In this document: piece by piece, positions 53,417 to 63,081 of the stretch
How positions within the stretch are numbered: position 1 is the stretch's first letter
Layout: each line of letters starts with the position of its first letter
Source: Curtobacterium flaccumfaciens
GTDB taxonomy: Bacteria; Actinomycetota; Actinomycetes; Actinomycetales; Microbacteriaceae
NCBI RefSeq assembly: GCF_004361695.1
Contig: NZ_SNVW01000002.1
Coordinates: 388,371 to 452,370, forward strand
DNA: 64,000 nucleotides
Direction of reading: 5' to 3'
Notes under the pieces: model-generated
What the model saw: only the letters and a program-made list of their open reading frames with translations
What the model was told of the DNA's origin: nothing
Databases searched by the model: none
Translations under genes and position numbers: made by a program

Positions 53417-55504
53417 ATGACGATCAACGACCTGGAGGCACGGGTGGACCCCGCAACGCACGGCACCGACGCGGACACGACGATCAGTGCCCTCATCGCA
53501 CGTTCCAACGCGCTCGGCTCGGATCCGCGGATCACGAACTACGCCGGCGGGAACACCTCGGCGAAGGGCACCGACACCGACCCGGTGACCGGCGAGCCGG
53601 TGGAGCTGCTCTGGGTGAAGGGCTCCGGGGGCGACCTCGGCACCCTCACCCCAGCGGGCCTCGCGGTCCTCCGCGTCGACCGCGTCCGTGCCCTCCAGGA
53701 CGTCTACCCCGGCGTGGAGCGCGAGGACGAGATGGTCGCCGCGTTCGACTACACGCTGCACGGCAAGGGCGGTGCGGCGCCGTCGATCGACACCGCGATG
53801 CACGCCCTCGTCGACGCCGCGCACGTCGACCACCTGCACCCGGACGCCGGCATCGCCATCGCGACGGCGGCGGACGGACCGGCCCTGACGTCGACGGTCT
53901 TCGGCGACAGGGTGGTGTGGGTGCCGTGGCGCCGACCCGGCTTCCAGCTCGGGCTCGACACCGCCGCGATCAAGCGGGACAACCCGCAAGCGATCGGCAC
54001 GATCCTCGGCGGTCACGGCATCACGGCCTGGGGCGACACGAGCGACGAGGCGCAAGGCAACTCGCGCTGGATCATCGACACCGCCGAGCAGTACATCGCA
54101 GCGAACGGCGCGGCCGACCCGTTCGGCGGCGTCCGAGCGGGGTTCGAAGCACTGCCGACCGACGAACGTCGCGCACGCGCCGCGGCCCTCGCGCCGACGA
54201 TCCGCGGCATCGCCGGGCACGACAAGCCCGTGGTGGGTCGTTTCACCGACTCGGACGTCGTGCTCGACTTCCTGGCGAGCGAGCGCGCTGAAGAACTCGC
54301 GGCCCTCGGCACCAGCTGCCCGGACCACTTCCTCCGCACCAAGGTGAAGCCGCTCATCCTCGACCTGCCGGTGACGGCGAGCGTGGACGAGCAGATCGAG
54401 CGCCTGCGCGAGCTCCACGAGCAGTACCGCGCGGACTACCAGGCCTACTACGACCGCCACGCGACGCCGGACTCCCCCGCGATCCGCGGCGCCGACCCGC
54501 TCATCGTGCTGGTCCCCGGCGTCGGGATGTTCTCGTACGGCAAGGACGCCCAGACGGCCCGCGTCGCCGGCGAGTTCTACGTCAACGCGATCAACGTGAT
54601 GCGCGGCGCCGAGGCGCTGAGCAGCTACGCCCCCATCGACGAGGCCGAGAAGTTCCGCATCGAGTACTGGGCGCTCGAAGAGGCGAAGCTCCAGCGGATG
54701 CCCGCGCCGAAGCAGCTCGCGACCCGCATCGCCCTCGTCACGGGGGCCGCGTCCGGCATCGGCAAGGCCATCGCGAAGCGCCTGGCGGCCGAGGGGGCCG
54801 CGGTCGTCATCGCCGACCTCGATGCCGACAAGGCCACCGCCGCGGCAGCCGAGATCGGCGGCCCGGACCAGGCCATCGGCGTCGCGGCGAACGTGACCTC
54901 AGCAGCGGACATCGAGCAGGCGATCCAGCAGACCCTGCTCCACTTCGGCGGTCTCGACCTCGTCGTGAACAACGCCGGTCTGAGCCTGTCGAAGAGCCTG
55001 CTCGAGACCACAGAACAGGACTGGGACCTGCAGCACGACGTCATGGCGAAGGGGTCGTTCCTGGTGTCGAAGGCGGCGGCGAAGGTCCTCATCGAGCAGG
55101 GGCTCGGCGGCGACATCGTCTACATCTCGTCGAAGAACTCGGTGTTCGCCGGCCCGAACAACATCGCGTACTCGGCGACGAAGGCCGACCAGGCGCACCA
55201 GGTCCGGCTCCTCGCGGCCGAGCTCGGCGAACACGGGGTCCGTGTCAACGGCATCAACCCCGACGGGGTCGTCCGCGGCTCGGGCATCTTCGCCTCCGGC
55301 TGGGGAGCGAACCGCGCGAAGACGTACGGCATCGACGAGCAGGACCTCGGCAAGTTCTACGCACAGCGCACGATCCTCAAGCGCGAGGTCGTACCGGAGA
55401 ACGTCGCCAACGCCGTCTACGCGATCTGCACCGCCGACTTCTCGCACACCACCGGCCTGCACGTGCCGGTGGACGCCGGCGTCGCCGCGGCCTTCCTGCG
55501 CTGA
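53417..55504 (+). CDS. rhaEW: Bifunctional rhamnulose-1-phosphate aldolase / lactaldehyde dehydrogenase
   Basis: The 695-residue fusion has an N-terminal class II aldolase domain (SALIARSNALGSDPRITNYAGGN, LLWVKGSGGDLGTL, HLHPDAGIAIATA, LGGHGITAWGD) and a C-terminal short-chain dehydrogenase with TGAASGIGKAIA (from about residue 441), NNAGLSLS, ISSKNS and the catalytic Y585-SAT-K589. It splits rhamnulose 1-phosphate into DHAP and L-lactaldehyde and oxidises the aldehyde to L-lactate with NAD. The gap to rhaI is four bases. Confidence 0.93.
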   Translation: MTINDLEARVDPATHGTDADTTISALIARSNALGSDPRITNYAGGNTSAKGTDTDPVTGEPVELLWVKGSGGDLGTLTPAGLAVLRVDRVRALQDVYPGVEREDEMVAAFDYTLHGKGGAAPSIDTAMHALVDAAHVDHLHPDAGIAIATAADGPALTSTVFGDRVVWVPWRRPGFQLGLDTAAIKRDNPQAIGTILGGHGITAWGDTSDEAQGNSRWIIDTAEQYIAANGAADPFGGVRAGFEALPTDERRARAAALAPTIRGIAGHDKPVVGRFTDSDVVLDFLASERAEELAALGTSCPDHFLRTKVKPLILDLPVTASVDEQIERLRELHEQYRADYQAYYDRHATPDSPAIRGADPLIVLVPGVGMFSYGKDAQTARVAGEFYVNAINVMRGAEALSSYAPIDEAEKFRIEYWALEEAKLQRMPAPKQLATRIALVTGAASGIGKAIAKRLAAEGAAVVIADLDADKATAAAAEIGGPDQAIGVAANVTSAADIEQAIQQTLLHFGGLDLVVNNAGLSLSKSLLETTEQDWDLQHDVMAKGSFLVSKAAAKVLIEQGLGGDIVYISSKNSVFAGPNNIAYSATKADQAHQVRLLAAELGEHGVRVNGINPDGVVRGSGIFASGWGANRAKTYGIDEQDLGKFYAQRTILKREVVPENVANAVYAICTADFSHTTGLHVPVDAGVAAAFLR

Positions 55505-55524
55505 CCGGGAAAGCGAGCAACGAC

Positions 55525-57000
55525 ATGCGCACCAGCGGCAGCGTGGCCGCGGTCGACCTCGGCGCCACGAGCGGCCGGGTGATCGTCGGCCACGTCGACA
55601 CCGACGGCGTCCGGATGGAGCACGTCGCCCGGTTCCCGAACGGCCCCGTGTCGGTGCACGAGCACGACCGGCAGGCCCTGCACTGGGACGTGGTCGAGCT
55701 CTACCGGCAGGTGGTCGACGGCCTCCGCGACGCCTTCGGACGGCACCCGGGCATCGCCAGCATCGGGATCGACTCGTGGGCGGTCGACTACGGGCTCCTC
55801 CGCGAGGGCCGCCTGCTCGGGCTGCCGTACCACTACCGCGACGAGCGCCACGAGCACGGGGTCGCACCCGTGCACGGACGACTCGACGCCGCCGAGCTGT
55901 ACGCCCGGAACGGCCTGCAGCACCTGCCCTTCAACACGGTGTTCCAGCTCGCCGCCGACCCGACCGTGCCGCTCGCCCAGCGGGCGCTGCTCGTCCCCGA
56001 CCTGCTCGGCCACTGGCTGACCGGCGTCGAGGCGGCCGAGCGCACGAACGCGTCGACCACCGGGCTCCTGAACGCGACCACGCGTGGGTGGGACCCGGCG
56101 TTGCGGGCTGCTGCGCGCCTCCCGTCCGGACTCCTGCCCACCCTGCGCGACCCGGGTGACCGACTCGGTCCCCTGCTGCCCGCCGTCGCCGACCAGGTCG
56201 GCGGCAACGCACCCGTCACGCTCGTCGGATCGCACGACACCGCCTCCGCGGTCGTCGCGGTCCCCGCGACCGAACCGGACTTCGCGTACATCTCCTCCGG
56301 CACGTGGTCGCTCGTCGGCGTCGAACTCGACGCCCCCGTCCTGTCGGACGCGGCACGACGGGCCAACTGCACCAACGAGGGCGGGGTCGACGGACGGGTC
56401 CGGTTCCTCAAGAACGTGTCCGGACTGTGGTTGCTCTCCGAGAGCGTCCGCACCTGGGAGCGTGGTGGCGACCACATCGACCTGGAGGCGCTGCTCGCCT
56501 CCGCCGCGGCCGTCACCGCCCCGGTCCCCGTCTTCGACCCCGCGGACGAGTCGTTCACGCCGCCGGGCGACATGCCGTCGCGCATCGCGACGTGGTGCAC
56601 GGCGCACGGCCTGAGCGCACCGGCCACCCGCGCCGAGTTCGTCCGGTCGATCCTCGAGTCGCTCGCGACCGCCTACGCCTCGACGCTCGACACCATCCGC
56701 GACGTCACCGGCAAGGACATCCGCGTCGTGCACGTCGTCGGCGGCGGATCGCAGAACCGACTGCTCTGCCAGCTCACCGCCGACCGCACCGGACTGCCCG
56801 TGCTCGCGGGCCCCGTCGAGGCGACCGCGCTGGGCAACGTCCTGGTGCAGGCGCGCGCCGCTGGACTCGCGGGGCTCGGAGGGGCTTCACTGGAGGCACT
56901 CCGCAGCACCGTCGCACGGACCGTCGAGCCCGTGCGGTACACACCCTCGGCGTCGTCGCGCGCCGATCCCGATCGAACCACCGTCAGGAGCACCGCATGA
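55525..57000 (+). CDS. rhaB: Rhamnulokinase
   Basis: The 491-residue FGGY-type sugar kinase phosphorylates L-rhamnulose. The N-terminal phosphate loop [30 protein letters not shown] (catalytic region), [41 protein letters not shown] and the C-terminal [19 protein letters not shown] all match RhaB order. Its stop overlaps the next start (ATGA). The gap from the fusion gene is 20 bases with GGGAAAGCGAG as ribosome site. Confidence 0.94.
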   Translation: MRTSGSVAAVDLGATSGRVIVGHVDTDGVRMEHVARFPNGPVSVHEHDRQALHWDVVELYRQVVDGLRDAFGRHPGIASIGIDSWAVDYGLLREGRLLGLPYHYRDERHEHGVAPVHGRLDAAELYARNGLQHLPFNTVFQLAADPTVPLAQRALLVPDLLGHWLTGVEAAERTNASTTGLLNATTRGWDPALRAAARLPSGLLPTLRDPGDRLGPLLPAVADQVGGNAPVTLVGSHDTASAVVAVPATEPDFAYISSGTWSLVGVELDAPVLSDAARRANCTNEGGVDGRVRFLKNVSGLWLLSESVRTWERGGDHIDLEALLASAAAVTAPVPVFDPADESFTPPGDMPSRIATWCTAHGLSAPATRAEFVRSILESLATAYASTLDTIRDVTGKDIRVVHVVGGGSQNRLLCQLTADRTGLPVLAGPVEATALGNVLVQARAAGLAGLGGASLEALRSTVARTVEPVRYTPSASSRADPDRTTVRSTA

Positions 57001-58322
57001 CCACGACCGACGACCAGCACCGCGTCGACCCCGCGACCGGGGCCCCCGCTGCCTCGACCGGTCCCGCGTCCACCGCGCGTGCCCGGGTGAAGCGGCAGCT
57101 GCCGACCGTGCACGACCTCGCCCCGCTCATGCAGTTCAAGAAGCCGGACCTCAACGCGCGGCGCCGCCGCCTGGAGTCCGCCCTGACGATCTGGGACCTG
57201 CGGAAGATCGCCGCCCGCCGGACCCCGAAGGCCGCCTTCGACTACACCGAGGGTGCCGCCGAGGCCGAGATCTCCCTCGCCCGAGCCCGGCAGGCCTTCG
57301 AGGACATCGAGTTCACGCCCGCGATCCTCCGCGACGTCTCCTCGGTCGACACCTCGCGGCAGGTCCTCGGCGGGAACGTCGCGTACCCGTTCGGCATCGC
57401 GCCGACCGGCTTCACGCGGATGATGCAGACCGAGGGTGAGCGGGCCGGAGCCCGTGCGGCCGGTCGCGCCGGCATCCCGTTCTCGCTCTCCACGATGGGC
57501 ACCACCGCGATCGAGGACGTCCGCGACGCGAACCCGCACGGCCGGAACTGGTTCCAGCTGTACATGTGGAAGGACCGCGAGAAGTCGATGGCGCTGGTCT
57601 CCCGCGCCGAGGCCGCCGGGTTCGACACGCTGCTCGTCACGGTTGACGTCCCCGTCGCCGGGGCACGTCTCCGTGACAAGCGGAACGGTTTCTCGATCCC
57701 GCCGCAGCTCGGCGCGAAGACGATCGTCAACGCGATCCCGCGGCCGTGGTGGTGGTTCGACTTCCTCACGACCGAGCCCCTGGCGTTCGCGTCGCTCGAC
57801 CGCTGGTCCGGCACCGTCGGTGAACTGCTCGACCACATGTTCGACCCGACCGTCACCTACGAGGACCTCGCCTGGATCCGCGACCAGTGGAAGGGCAAGG
57901 TCGTCGTGAAGGGCGTGCAGTCCCTAGCGGACGCCAAGCGCCTGGCCGACCTCGGCGTCGACGGCATCACGCTGTCGAACCACGGCGGCCGGCAGCTCGA
58001 CCGCGCGCCCGTCCCCTTCCACCTCCTGCCCCAGGTGGTGAAGGAGGTCGGGAACGACACCGAGGTGCACCTCGACACCGGCATCATGTCCGGCGCCGAC
58101 ATCGTCGCCGCGGTCGCCCTCGGTGCGAAGTTCACGATGGTCGGCCGTGCCTACCTGTACGGCCTGATGGCGGGCGGCGAAGCCGGGGTCGACCGGATGA
58201 TCCAGATCCTGTCCGAGCAGATCGAGCGGACCATGCGGCTGCTCGGCGTCGCGACCCTCGACGAGCTCGAGCCGGGGCACGTCACCCAGCTCGCGCGGCT
58301 GACGCCGATCGCCCGGGGCTGA
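56997..58322 (+). CDS. lldD: FMN-dependent L-lactate dehydrogenase
   Basis: The 441-residue alpha-hydroxy-acid oxidase family enzyme oxidises L-lactate to pyruvate. [83 protein letters not shown] and the catalytic histidine about H329 in [14 protein letters not shown], then [19 protein letters not shown], follow the family in order. Translational coupling to rhaB and the preceding lactate-producing fusion enzyme place it as the last step of rhamnose use. Confidence 0.95.
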   Translation: MTTTDDQHRVDPATGAPAASTGPASTARARVKRQLPTVHDLAPLMQFKKPDLNARRRRLESALTIWDLRKIAARRTPKAAFDYTEGAAEAEISLARARQAFEDIEFTPAILRDVSSVDTSRQVLGGNVAYPFGIAPTGFTRMMQTEGERAGARAAGRAGIPFSLSTMGTTAIEDVRDANPHGRNWFQLYMWKDREKSMALVSRAEAAGFDTLLVTVDVPVAGARLRDKRNGFSIPPQLGAKTIVNAIPRPWWWFDFLTTEPLAFASLDRWSGTVGELLDHMFDPTVTYEDLAWIRDQWKGKVVVKGVQSLADAKRLADLGVDGITLSNHGGRQLDRAPVPFHLLPQVVKEVGNDTEVHLDTGIMSGADIVAAVALGAKFTMVGRAYLYGLMAGGEAGVDRMIQILSEQIERTMRLLGVATLDELEPGHVTQLARLTPIARG

Positions 58323-59051
58323 GGCGCGGTCCGCACTCGGCCGTTGCCGGGTGCGGGCTGGCCAGCACTCGATGCCCCACCGTCAGGAAGTCGAGCGCGT
58401 CCAGCTCGGCGGACAGGAGCATCCACATGTGAGTGGACATCCGTCAGTTCCCGGGTCTGCGTGCGTTCCGCGGAGCGTGAGCGCCCTGTCATCTGCCAGC
58501 CGATGACGTTTCCGGTTCCGGTTCCGGTTCCGGGTTCCATGCCCACCGCCCCGCTCCATGCCCTCTTCATGGTCGAGACAGCTTTCGGAGGCCGCTCAAT
58601 CGTGGAGCGTTCGGCGCCCCCTCATCGGGCATCTTTGCGGAACACGTAAACGGGAATCCCCTGGTCAGTGGGGACACCGCCGAGTTGTCGTGTTTGTCGA
58701 TGCTGGAACGTGTAGCGATGGACGACCGGCTATAGAGACGCCCGACGGGCCGCGTGCGGCACGGGATGCGGGGTGATGAGGCAGTGAGGGATCGCGGTCC
58801 CGCCGTGGCTCTCGAATCATCAGCGCAACTGGGTTGTCGGAGCAGCCGCCGCCTTTCGGCCGGGCCCAGCGTCACCTGCTTCGCGCGATTTCGGCTTAAC
58901 CGTATAGGTCTTTCGTGGTCCTCCGCCAAGCGATGGGCCGTCTCGTGAATGACGACATCGAATCGTCAGCGCACGCGGCGATGCGGCTGACTAGTCAGGG
59001 TCGAAGCAGACTGGCGTCGTGCCGTGAGTCTCGGTCGCATAGAGTTCCGCT
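58323..59051. other. Gene-free boundary region between the rhamnose operon and an accessory tract
   Basis: About 730 bases without a convincing gene. Base composition changes along it, from chromosome-like GC to sequence with more A and T after about 58560. A GGTTCC-type tandem run (CCGGTTCCGGTTCCGG) lies near 58510-58532. A short minus-strand frame from about 58430 (M-W-M-L-L-S-A-E-L-D-A-L-D) looks protein-like but is not recognisable. No tRNA or clear attachment repeat was seen. Confidence 0.5.
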
Positions 59052-59738
59052 ATGAACCCTGCCCAGCGGCTGCACGACACTCTCACGGATTGGAAGGAGC
59101 GGCACGGCGGAAATACATCTCGCGCGATCGCGCGCGATCTTGAGACGGCCGAGGGGATGCAGGCACAAATGCTCGCGCTCGATGACCTCCGCCTCGTTGC
59201 GGAGGGCCTCGATGAGCTAGAAGCCGCGAACGTGAGAGTCAGTGCATACCGCAGGAACCTGCCGCTGTGGACGCGCATAGTGTTGGCGTACCCGCACGGC
59301 TGGACGACTGCGATCGGCCGCGAGGAAGCGTACCCATCGGACGCGATCGACCACCTCGACACGCTGGCCGACCGTTGGGAGGACAGGCGGCCATCGCTAT
59401 CAGACGACGGCAAACGACTCCTCCGTGAGGCGGTGGATACGGTCGAAGGGTTGTTGCAGGCGGACCCGTCGCTGTCACCTAAGCTCCGCGCATACATCAG
59501 CCGTCTCCTGCGAGAGATTCAAGCTGCCTTTGATGATGAGGTCCTCGACGAGCGCTTCGACTATGAGGACGCTGCTCAGCGCCTCTGGTTGTCTCTCTTT
59601 GCGGCTCAGGCTCAGTCGCATAAGAAGGACCTTTGGGCGGACGCCATGAAGCGGTTCTTCTTCGACGCCGGAGCCTCCGCCTTGGGCGCCGCGCCGCAAA
59701 CGATCCTGGCGATCGCCAGCGCTTCCGGACACGCCTGA
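59052..59738 (+). CDS. Hypothetical protein, accessory tract
   Basis: I do not recognise this 228-residue protein. It is mostly helical and charged (LTDWKERHGGNTSRAIARDL, DDLRLVAEGLDELEAANVRV, LLREAVDTVEGLLQADPSLS), with a central WTRIVLAYPHGWTTAIGREE and a hydrophobic C-terminal stretch GASALGAAPQTILAIASASG that could be a membrane or packing helix. Codon use has more A/T-ending codons than the flanking metabolic genes. It is convergent with another unknown gene at 59787. Confidence 0.7.
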   Translation: MNPAQRLHDTLTDWKERHGGNTSRAIARDLETAEGMQAQMLALDDLRLVAEGLDELEAANVRVSAYRRNLPLWTRIVLAYPHGWTTAIGREEAYPSDAIDHLDTLADRWEDRRPSLSDDGKRLLREAVDTVEGLLQADPSLSPKLRAYISRLLREIQAAFDDEVLDERFDYEDAAQRLWLSLFAAQAQSHKKDLWADAMKRFFFDAGASALGAAPQTILAIASASGHA

Positions 59739-59786
59739 GGCTGACTGTTCGGGCGCCCGTTCTACCAGCTCCATCACAGCAGCGAA

Positions 59787-60350
59787 CTAGTCACCCCAGA
59801 GGTCTGCTACATCATCGTAGTCATTCGCCTTGCGAGCTGCGGCGGCCAGACTGCCCGCTTCATCTGCCACTTCGGCTGCGCGCACAAGAGCGTTGATCTT
59901 GTCCAGATGCGCCACGGTCTCCGCCAACCGCTCGGATGGGAACGGTTCGCGGGGATTGAATCCCGCGTCCCGCAGCGTCGATACCAGCTTCCTCCGCTCA
60001 GGGGGGCCAAACAGCGCTACGAGGGACGACGTGACTGCGTATTCGTTCACGCCGAAGTTCAGCGCGTAGGTCCCACGCCATGGGGTTCCCGGTTTCGTGC
60101 GCACCTGTTCTGCAAGTTCTTCCGCTGCTGCTCGCAGCGAAGCTCGTAGCTCCTTCACGCCTTCCTTGCCAAGCGCCCGTGCCGTTTCCGGGCCGGTTCC
60201 CACCATGTCTCGCGTAAGCCGCTCGACCCTCGCCGGAAGCGCGGCCGCCAGCTCACCCAGTAGCTCGCGGCCGGCGCGGTGCTCAGCCTTCTTCGCCTCG
60301 TCGTACTCGCGTTCAGCGTCGTCCAGGGACTGTCGTGTTTCTGCACTCAT
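59787..60350 (-). CDS. Hypothetical helical protein, accessory tract
   Basis: The 187-residue protein is predicted by eye to be almost all helical: a likely coiled coil at residues about 5-30 (SLDDAEREYDEAKKAEHRAG), then ELLGELAAALPARVERLTRD, EGVKELRASLRAAAEELAEQ and a C-terminal LAETVAHLDKINALVRAAEV. A middle segment, WRGTYALNFGVNEYAVTSSL, may be a small beta unit. The ATG at 60348-60350 avoids an unlikely N-terminal extension. Family and role are not recognised. Confidence 0.65.
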   Translation of the reverse strand: MSAETRQSLDDAEREYDEAKKAEHRAGRELLGELAAALPARVERLTRDMVGTGPETARALGKEGVKELRASLRAAAEELAEQVRTKPGTPWRGTYALNFGVNEYAVTSSLVALFGPPERRKLVSTLRDAGFNPREPFPSERLAETVAHLDKINALVRAAEVADEAGSLAAAARKANDYDDVADLWGD

Positions 60351-60558
60351 GCTCGAAGCATAGGAAAGACGAGCGACATTCACTGTCAACTGGGTGGAGG
60401 ACGGTCTCCAGGTGGGTTCGTTAGCCAATCCCCTATCGCCGCAAAGGCGACGGTGCAGCCCCGCGGTGGCACGAGCCTAGAACTGGGGCAGCGCATGATG
60501 CCACCGAAGCCCTAGGCTCCGATGGCACATCTAGCTTCGGTCCTTGGGAGTCAAATCG

Positions 60559-60858
60559 ATGCTTGGACTCGTCTTCAGCCTCGTGACGCTCATGTTTAAC
60601 CTGCTCGTGCAGTTGATGGCGCTGACCATGCGTTTCGGGTTTCTGCTCGTGCGTCTCGCCATCTGGGCCGTACCGGTGTTCGCTCGAATCACAGTTCTTG
60701 CAATCCGCGTTCTATGGGCATTCTTGCCGGTTGCCCTTGGGGCTGGAGCAGCTCTGTGCACGGCCGTGGCCAGCGTCACCGGCCTAGTCCTTCGCCGACT
60801 GCGACGTGGTCCACGAGACGTCAGATCATCATCCACACCGGGCGGAGACGCGTCCTGA
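60559..60858 (+). CDS. Small membrane protein, unknown
   Basis: The 99-residue protein is strongly hydrophobic from residue 1 to about 75 (MLGLVFSLVTLMFNLLVQLM, then FLLVRLAIWAVPVFARITVL and VLWAFLPVALGAGAALCTAV), enough for two or three membrane helices, and ends in a basic, serine-rich tail (LRRLRRGPRDVRSSS). GGGAG precedes the ATG at 60559; a TTG at 60544 is a possible earlier start. Function unknown. Confidence 0.6.
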   Translation: MLGLVFSLVTLMFNLLVQLMALTMRFGFLLVRLAIWAVPVFARITVLAIRVLWAFLPVALGAGAALCTAVASVTGLVLRRLRRGPRDVRSSSTPGGDAS

Positions 60859-61273
60859 TGTTTTAGGTCGTCAACGACACAACCACCTGTGTGCGGCGCG
60901 GGGCGAGCTCCATCCGCTTCTCGCCCGAGACCGGGGCACCAGACGCTAGCGTGAGGGCGGCTGCGTCTCGCCGCAACTCGAAGGCGCTAGTCGCCGTCCC
61001 ATAAGTCGATCGGCAGGCGGGCTCTTCCCCGGCGCCGGCCCGCTGGGTACCGTGGCCGCATGGACTGCTTCGCCACCGGTGACGCAGCAGCTGGGCATGA
61101 AGCAGCACGTCGGAGAGCGAATACTGATCGTGCCCGACAAGGGGTCCGTGGCGTGGTCCTCGGCGAAGCTAGGGCCGGGGCAGCGGCCTCGTCATCGCAT
61201 CGGCCACGAGAGCAAGGGAACATGTCTGGAATGCCGACATACAGTTGTCGCGGTGACGACAGACAGTAGAGGC
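60859..61273. other. Gene-poor stretch in the accessory tract
   Basis: No convincing gene in about 415 bases. A minus-strand frame ending at 60863 has a tail that reads like the C terminus of a protein (LTLASGAPVSGEKRMELAPR and RTQVVVSLTT) and might be a decayed gene fragment, but nothing upstream in that frame supports it. Confidence 0.4.
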
Positions 61274-61681
61274 ATGAACGACAACAACGCGTCACCCAAG
61301 GCCCCCTCAAGCTCCCTTGCCCGCACCTCTTTGGACCAGTGGCTGGTCATGTGGAACCGCGACGGTGCGCTCGCCCACAACATCTGTTCCACTGACTTCC
61401 GGATCCGCTTCGCCGTCACGGAACCCGACGGATCAACCCCTGCGGACGAAATCCGAACCGCTGAGGACTTTGCCCGTTACCTTGAGTGGTGGCGCGGACA
61501 GCATCCTGGCGCGGTGTTCACGAGCATCGCTTCCGCCATCGACGGTGATCATGGTCGATTGATTTGGGACATGGAAGCTGGCGACGTGCACGTGGGTGGT
61601 GTCGACGTCTTCGATTTCGACGAGGATGGGCGGGTTCGAAGGGTCTGGTCTGCCGGAGGTCAGCGCAGCATGCGGAGCTGA
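61274..61681 (+). CDS. SnoaL-like / NTF2-fold protein
   Basis: The 135-residue protein resembles small NTF2-like proteins: a helical LDQWLVMWNRDGALAHNICS, FRIRFAVTEPDGSTPADEIR, AEDFARYLEWWRGQHPGAVF and closing strands DMEAGDVHVGGVDVFDFDED. The ATG at 61274 was chosen because the upstream in-frame sequence is not protein-like. It lies 41 bases before the WYL regulator on the same strand, so they may form a unit. Substrate or partner unknown. Confidence 0.72.
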   Translation: MNDNNASPKAPSSSLARTSLDQWLVMWNRDGALAHNICSTDFRIRFAVTEPDGSTPADEIRTAEDFARYLEWWRGQHPGAVFTSIASAIDGDHGRLIWDMEAGDVHVGGVDVFDFDEDGRVRRVWSAGGQRSMRS

Positions 61682-61722
61682 ACCACCCGCGGCACATACC
61701 GGCATTTCGGGGAGGATTGACC

Positions 61723-62442
61723 ATGAAGCGAGCCGAGCGGCAATATGCGCTCGTCGACATACTGCGGGGGGCGCATTCCCCCTGGTCCGCCGCTCGGCTC
61801 GCCCGCCACTTTGAAGTCTCACGGCGAACCATCGAACGAGATATCTCGGCACTGCAACTTGTCGGAGTACCGCTTTATGCCGACCGAGGAGCATCGGGCG
61901 GGTATTCGATCCTTCGCGACTATTCGCTTCCGCCCCTGAATCTGTCAGCTGGCGAGTCCCTCGCCGTGCTCGCTGGGCTAGGTCTACTAGAGTCATCGCC
62001 CTACCAGGCGGCCGCAATGAGGGCATCCGCGAAAATTCAGGCCGTTATGCGCGAAGAGCACCGCGGCCCTGTGCACGAAGCCCTCGGCATGATCCGCGTC
62101 ATCGATGCCGTCGCCTCCCAAGACACCGCCCCCGTGTCGCTCGGGATACTGTCGGATGCAATTGCGGCACGCCGCGTGGTCCGACTCACCTATTTGGGTG
62201 AACACGCCGATGGTAGACCCGACTCGTCCAGCAGCACGGTCCGAGATGTCGAGACGATGGGCCTCCTCCGAGCAGGTGATTCGTGGCTCCTTGCGGGGTG
62301 GTGCCGTCTCCGCAATGCCGTTCGAGGATTTCGCATCGAGCGGATTACTGACCTCCAAATCCTCGATGAGATGCCCGTAACACGGGACCCGAACGCCTGG
62401 GACGACGACCTGGCTCGATGGCCGACCCGCCGTCTTGGATGA
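61723..62442 (+). CDS. HTH/WYL domain transcriptional regulator (YafY type)
   Basis: The 239-residue regulator has an N-terminal helix-turn-helix of type 11 (RQYALVDILRGAHSPWSAAR, then LARHFEVSRRTIERDISALQ) with the DRGASGGYSI wing, and a C-terminal WYL-like domain (VVRLTYLGEHADG, DVETMGLLRAGDSWLLAGWC, RGFRIERITDLQIL). The exact WYL tripeptide is replaced by SWLLAGW. The ribosome site is GGGGAGGA. It may control the upstream NTF2-like gene. Confidence 0.9.
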   Translation: MKRAERQYALVDILRGAHSPWSAARLARHFEVSRRTIERDISALQLVGVPLYADRGASGGYSILRDYSLPPLNLSAGESLAVLAGLGLLESSPYQAAAMRASAKIQAVMREEHRGPVHEALGMIRVIDAVASQDTAPVSLGILSDAIAARRVVRLTYLGEHADGRPDSSSSTVRDVETMGLLRAGDSWLLAGWCRLRNAVRGFRIERITDLQILDEMPVTRDPNAWDDDLARWPTRRLG

Positions 62443-62569
62443 CACCGTCTTATGTCATCATTTTGCGCATTCTGCTGACCTCCCCTAGGGCTGCAGTCGG
62501 ACTTGGCGGCGTACGCCAGACCCGAACACGAATTAGGCGACAGCCGCATTTACCGAAGACATCTCGACG

Positions 62570-62989
62570 TCACTTTTGAAGTCGCGCGAGAGCGTAAATG
62601 AGGTCGTGCTCAATCGATGTGGGCCAAGGAAACAGTGGCGTCGCGCGGCGAAGTGTCGCTAGTCCGTGAAGACCGACCCACAGCGCGGCGGCATCGCTCC
62701 TCGGATCAGTACTTGACGACGAGCCCGCAACCGAAGCGGCGGCTATTGCATCGGCCAGGACGAGTAGAGCGTCCTGGCCGATGTTTCGCCGTTCCTCGCG
62801 TTCGATCAGTTCGCTGTCGTCGATGTTTGCCGCGTCCCAAGCTCCGCCGAAGAGAAGGCGGTATTGCTCGGGACGTTCCGGCAGCTTGACTCTTCGGGTT
62901 CCTGACGAATCCGCAGACGTCAACTCGATCCATTCCGTAAATGGCGCTTCTACGGCCTGCGTCGCCTCGTGAGCAGGCAGCGTCTACGG
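62570..62989 (-). pseudogene. TetR family regulator, 5'-truncated
   Basis: The open frame encodes only the C-terminal ligand-binding half of a TetR regulator: YRLLFGGAWDAANIDDSELI and the W-x-x-L-H-G-L-A-T-L motif near the end (AALWVGLHGLATLRR), followed by SIEHDLIYALARLQK. Reading upstream, a stop codon closes the frame near 62990 and no helix-turn-helix is found in any frame before the neighbouring gene, so about 60-80 N-terminal residues are missing. It is taken as a remnant. Confidence 0.7.
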
Positions 62990-63081
62990 ACTTCATCGTA
63001 TGTACGTGGAGGCTCGTGTCGGTCTGCACAGGCCCCGCGTTCATCAACGCGGTCTCGACCGTCGAAAAGAGCACCCCCTGC

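Noticed and set aside
49390..53535. A 1381-residue minus-strand frame
   Set aside because: Antisense shadow of the rhamnosidase and rhaI genes; third-base GC keeps the frame open.
58323..58560. tRNA or attachment site at the accessory tract boundary
   Set aside because: I looked for cloverleaf arms, a T-loop GGTTCGAATCC-type motif and direct repeats and found none.
58567..58929. A 120-residue minus-strand frame in the gene-free boundary region
   Set aside because: Ser/Arg-rich without motif, ribosome site or coding bias; not enough to call a gene.
60863..61108. An 81-residue minus-strand frame
   Set aside because: The tail looks protein-like but the N-terminal half is not, and no start signal is seen; kept only as a possible fragment.
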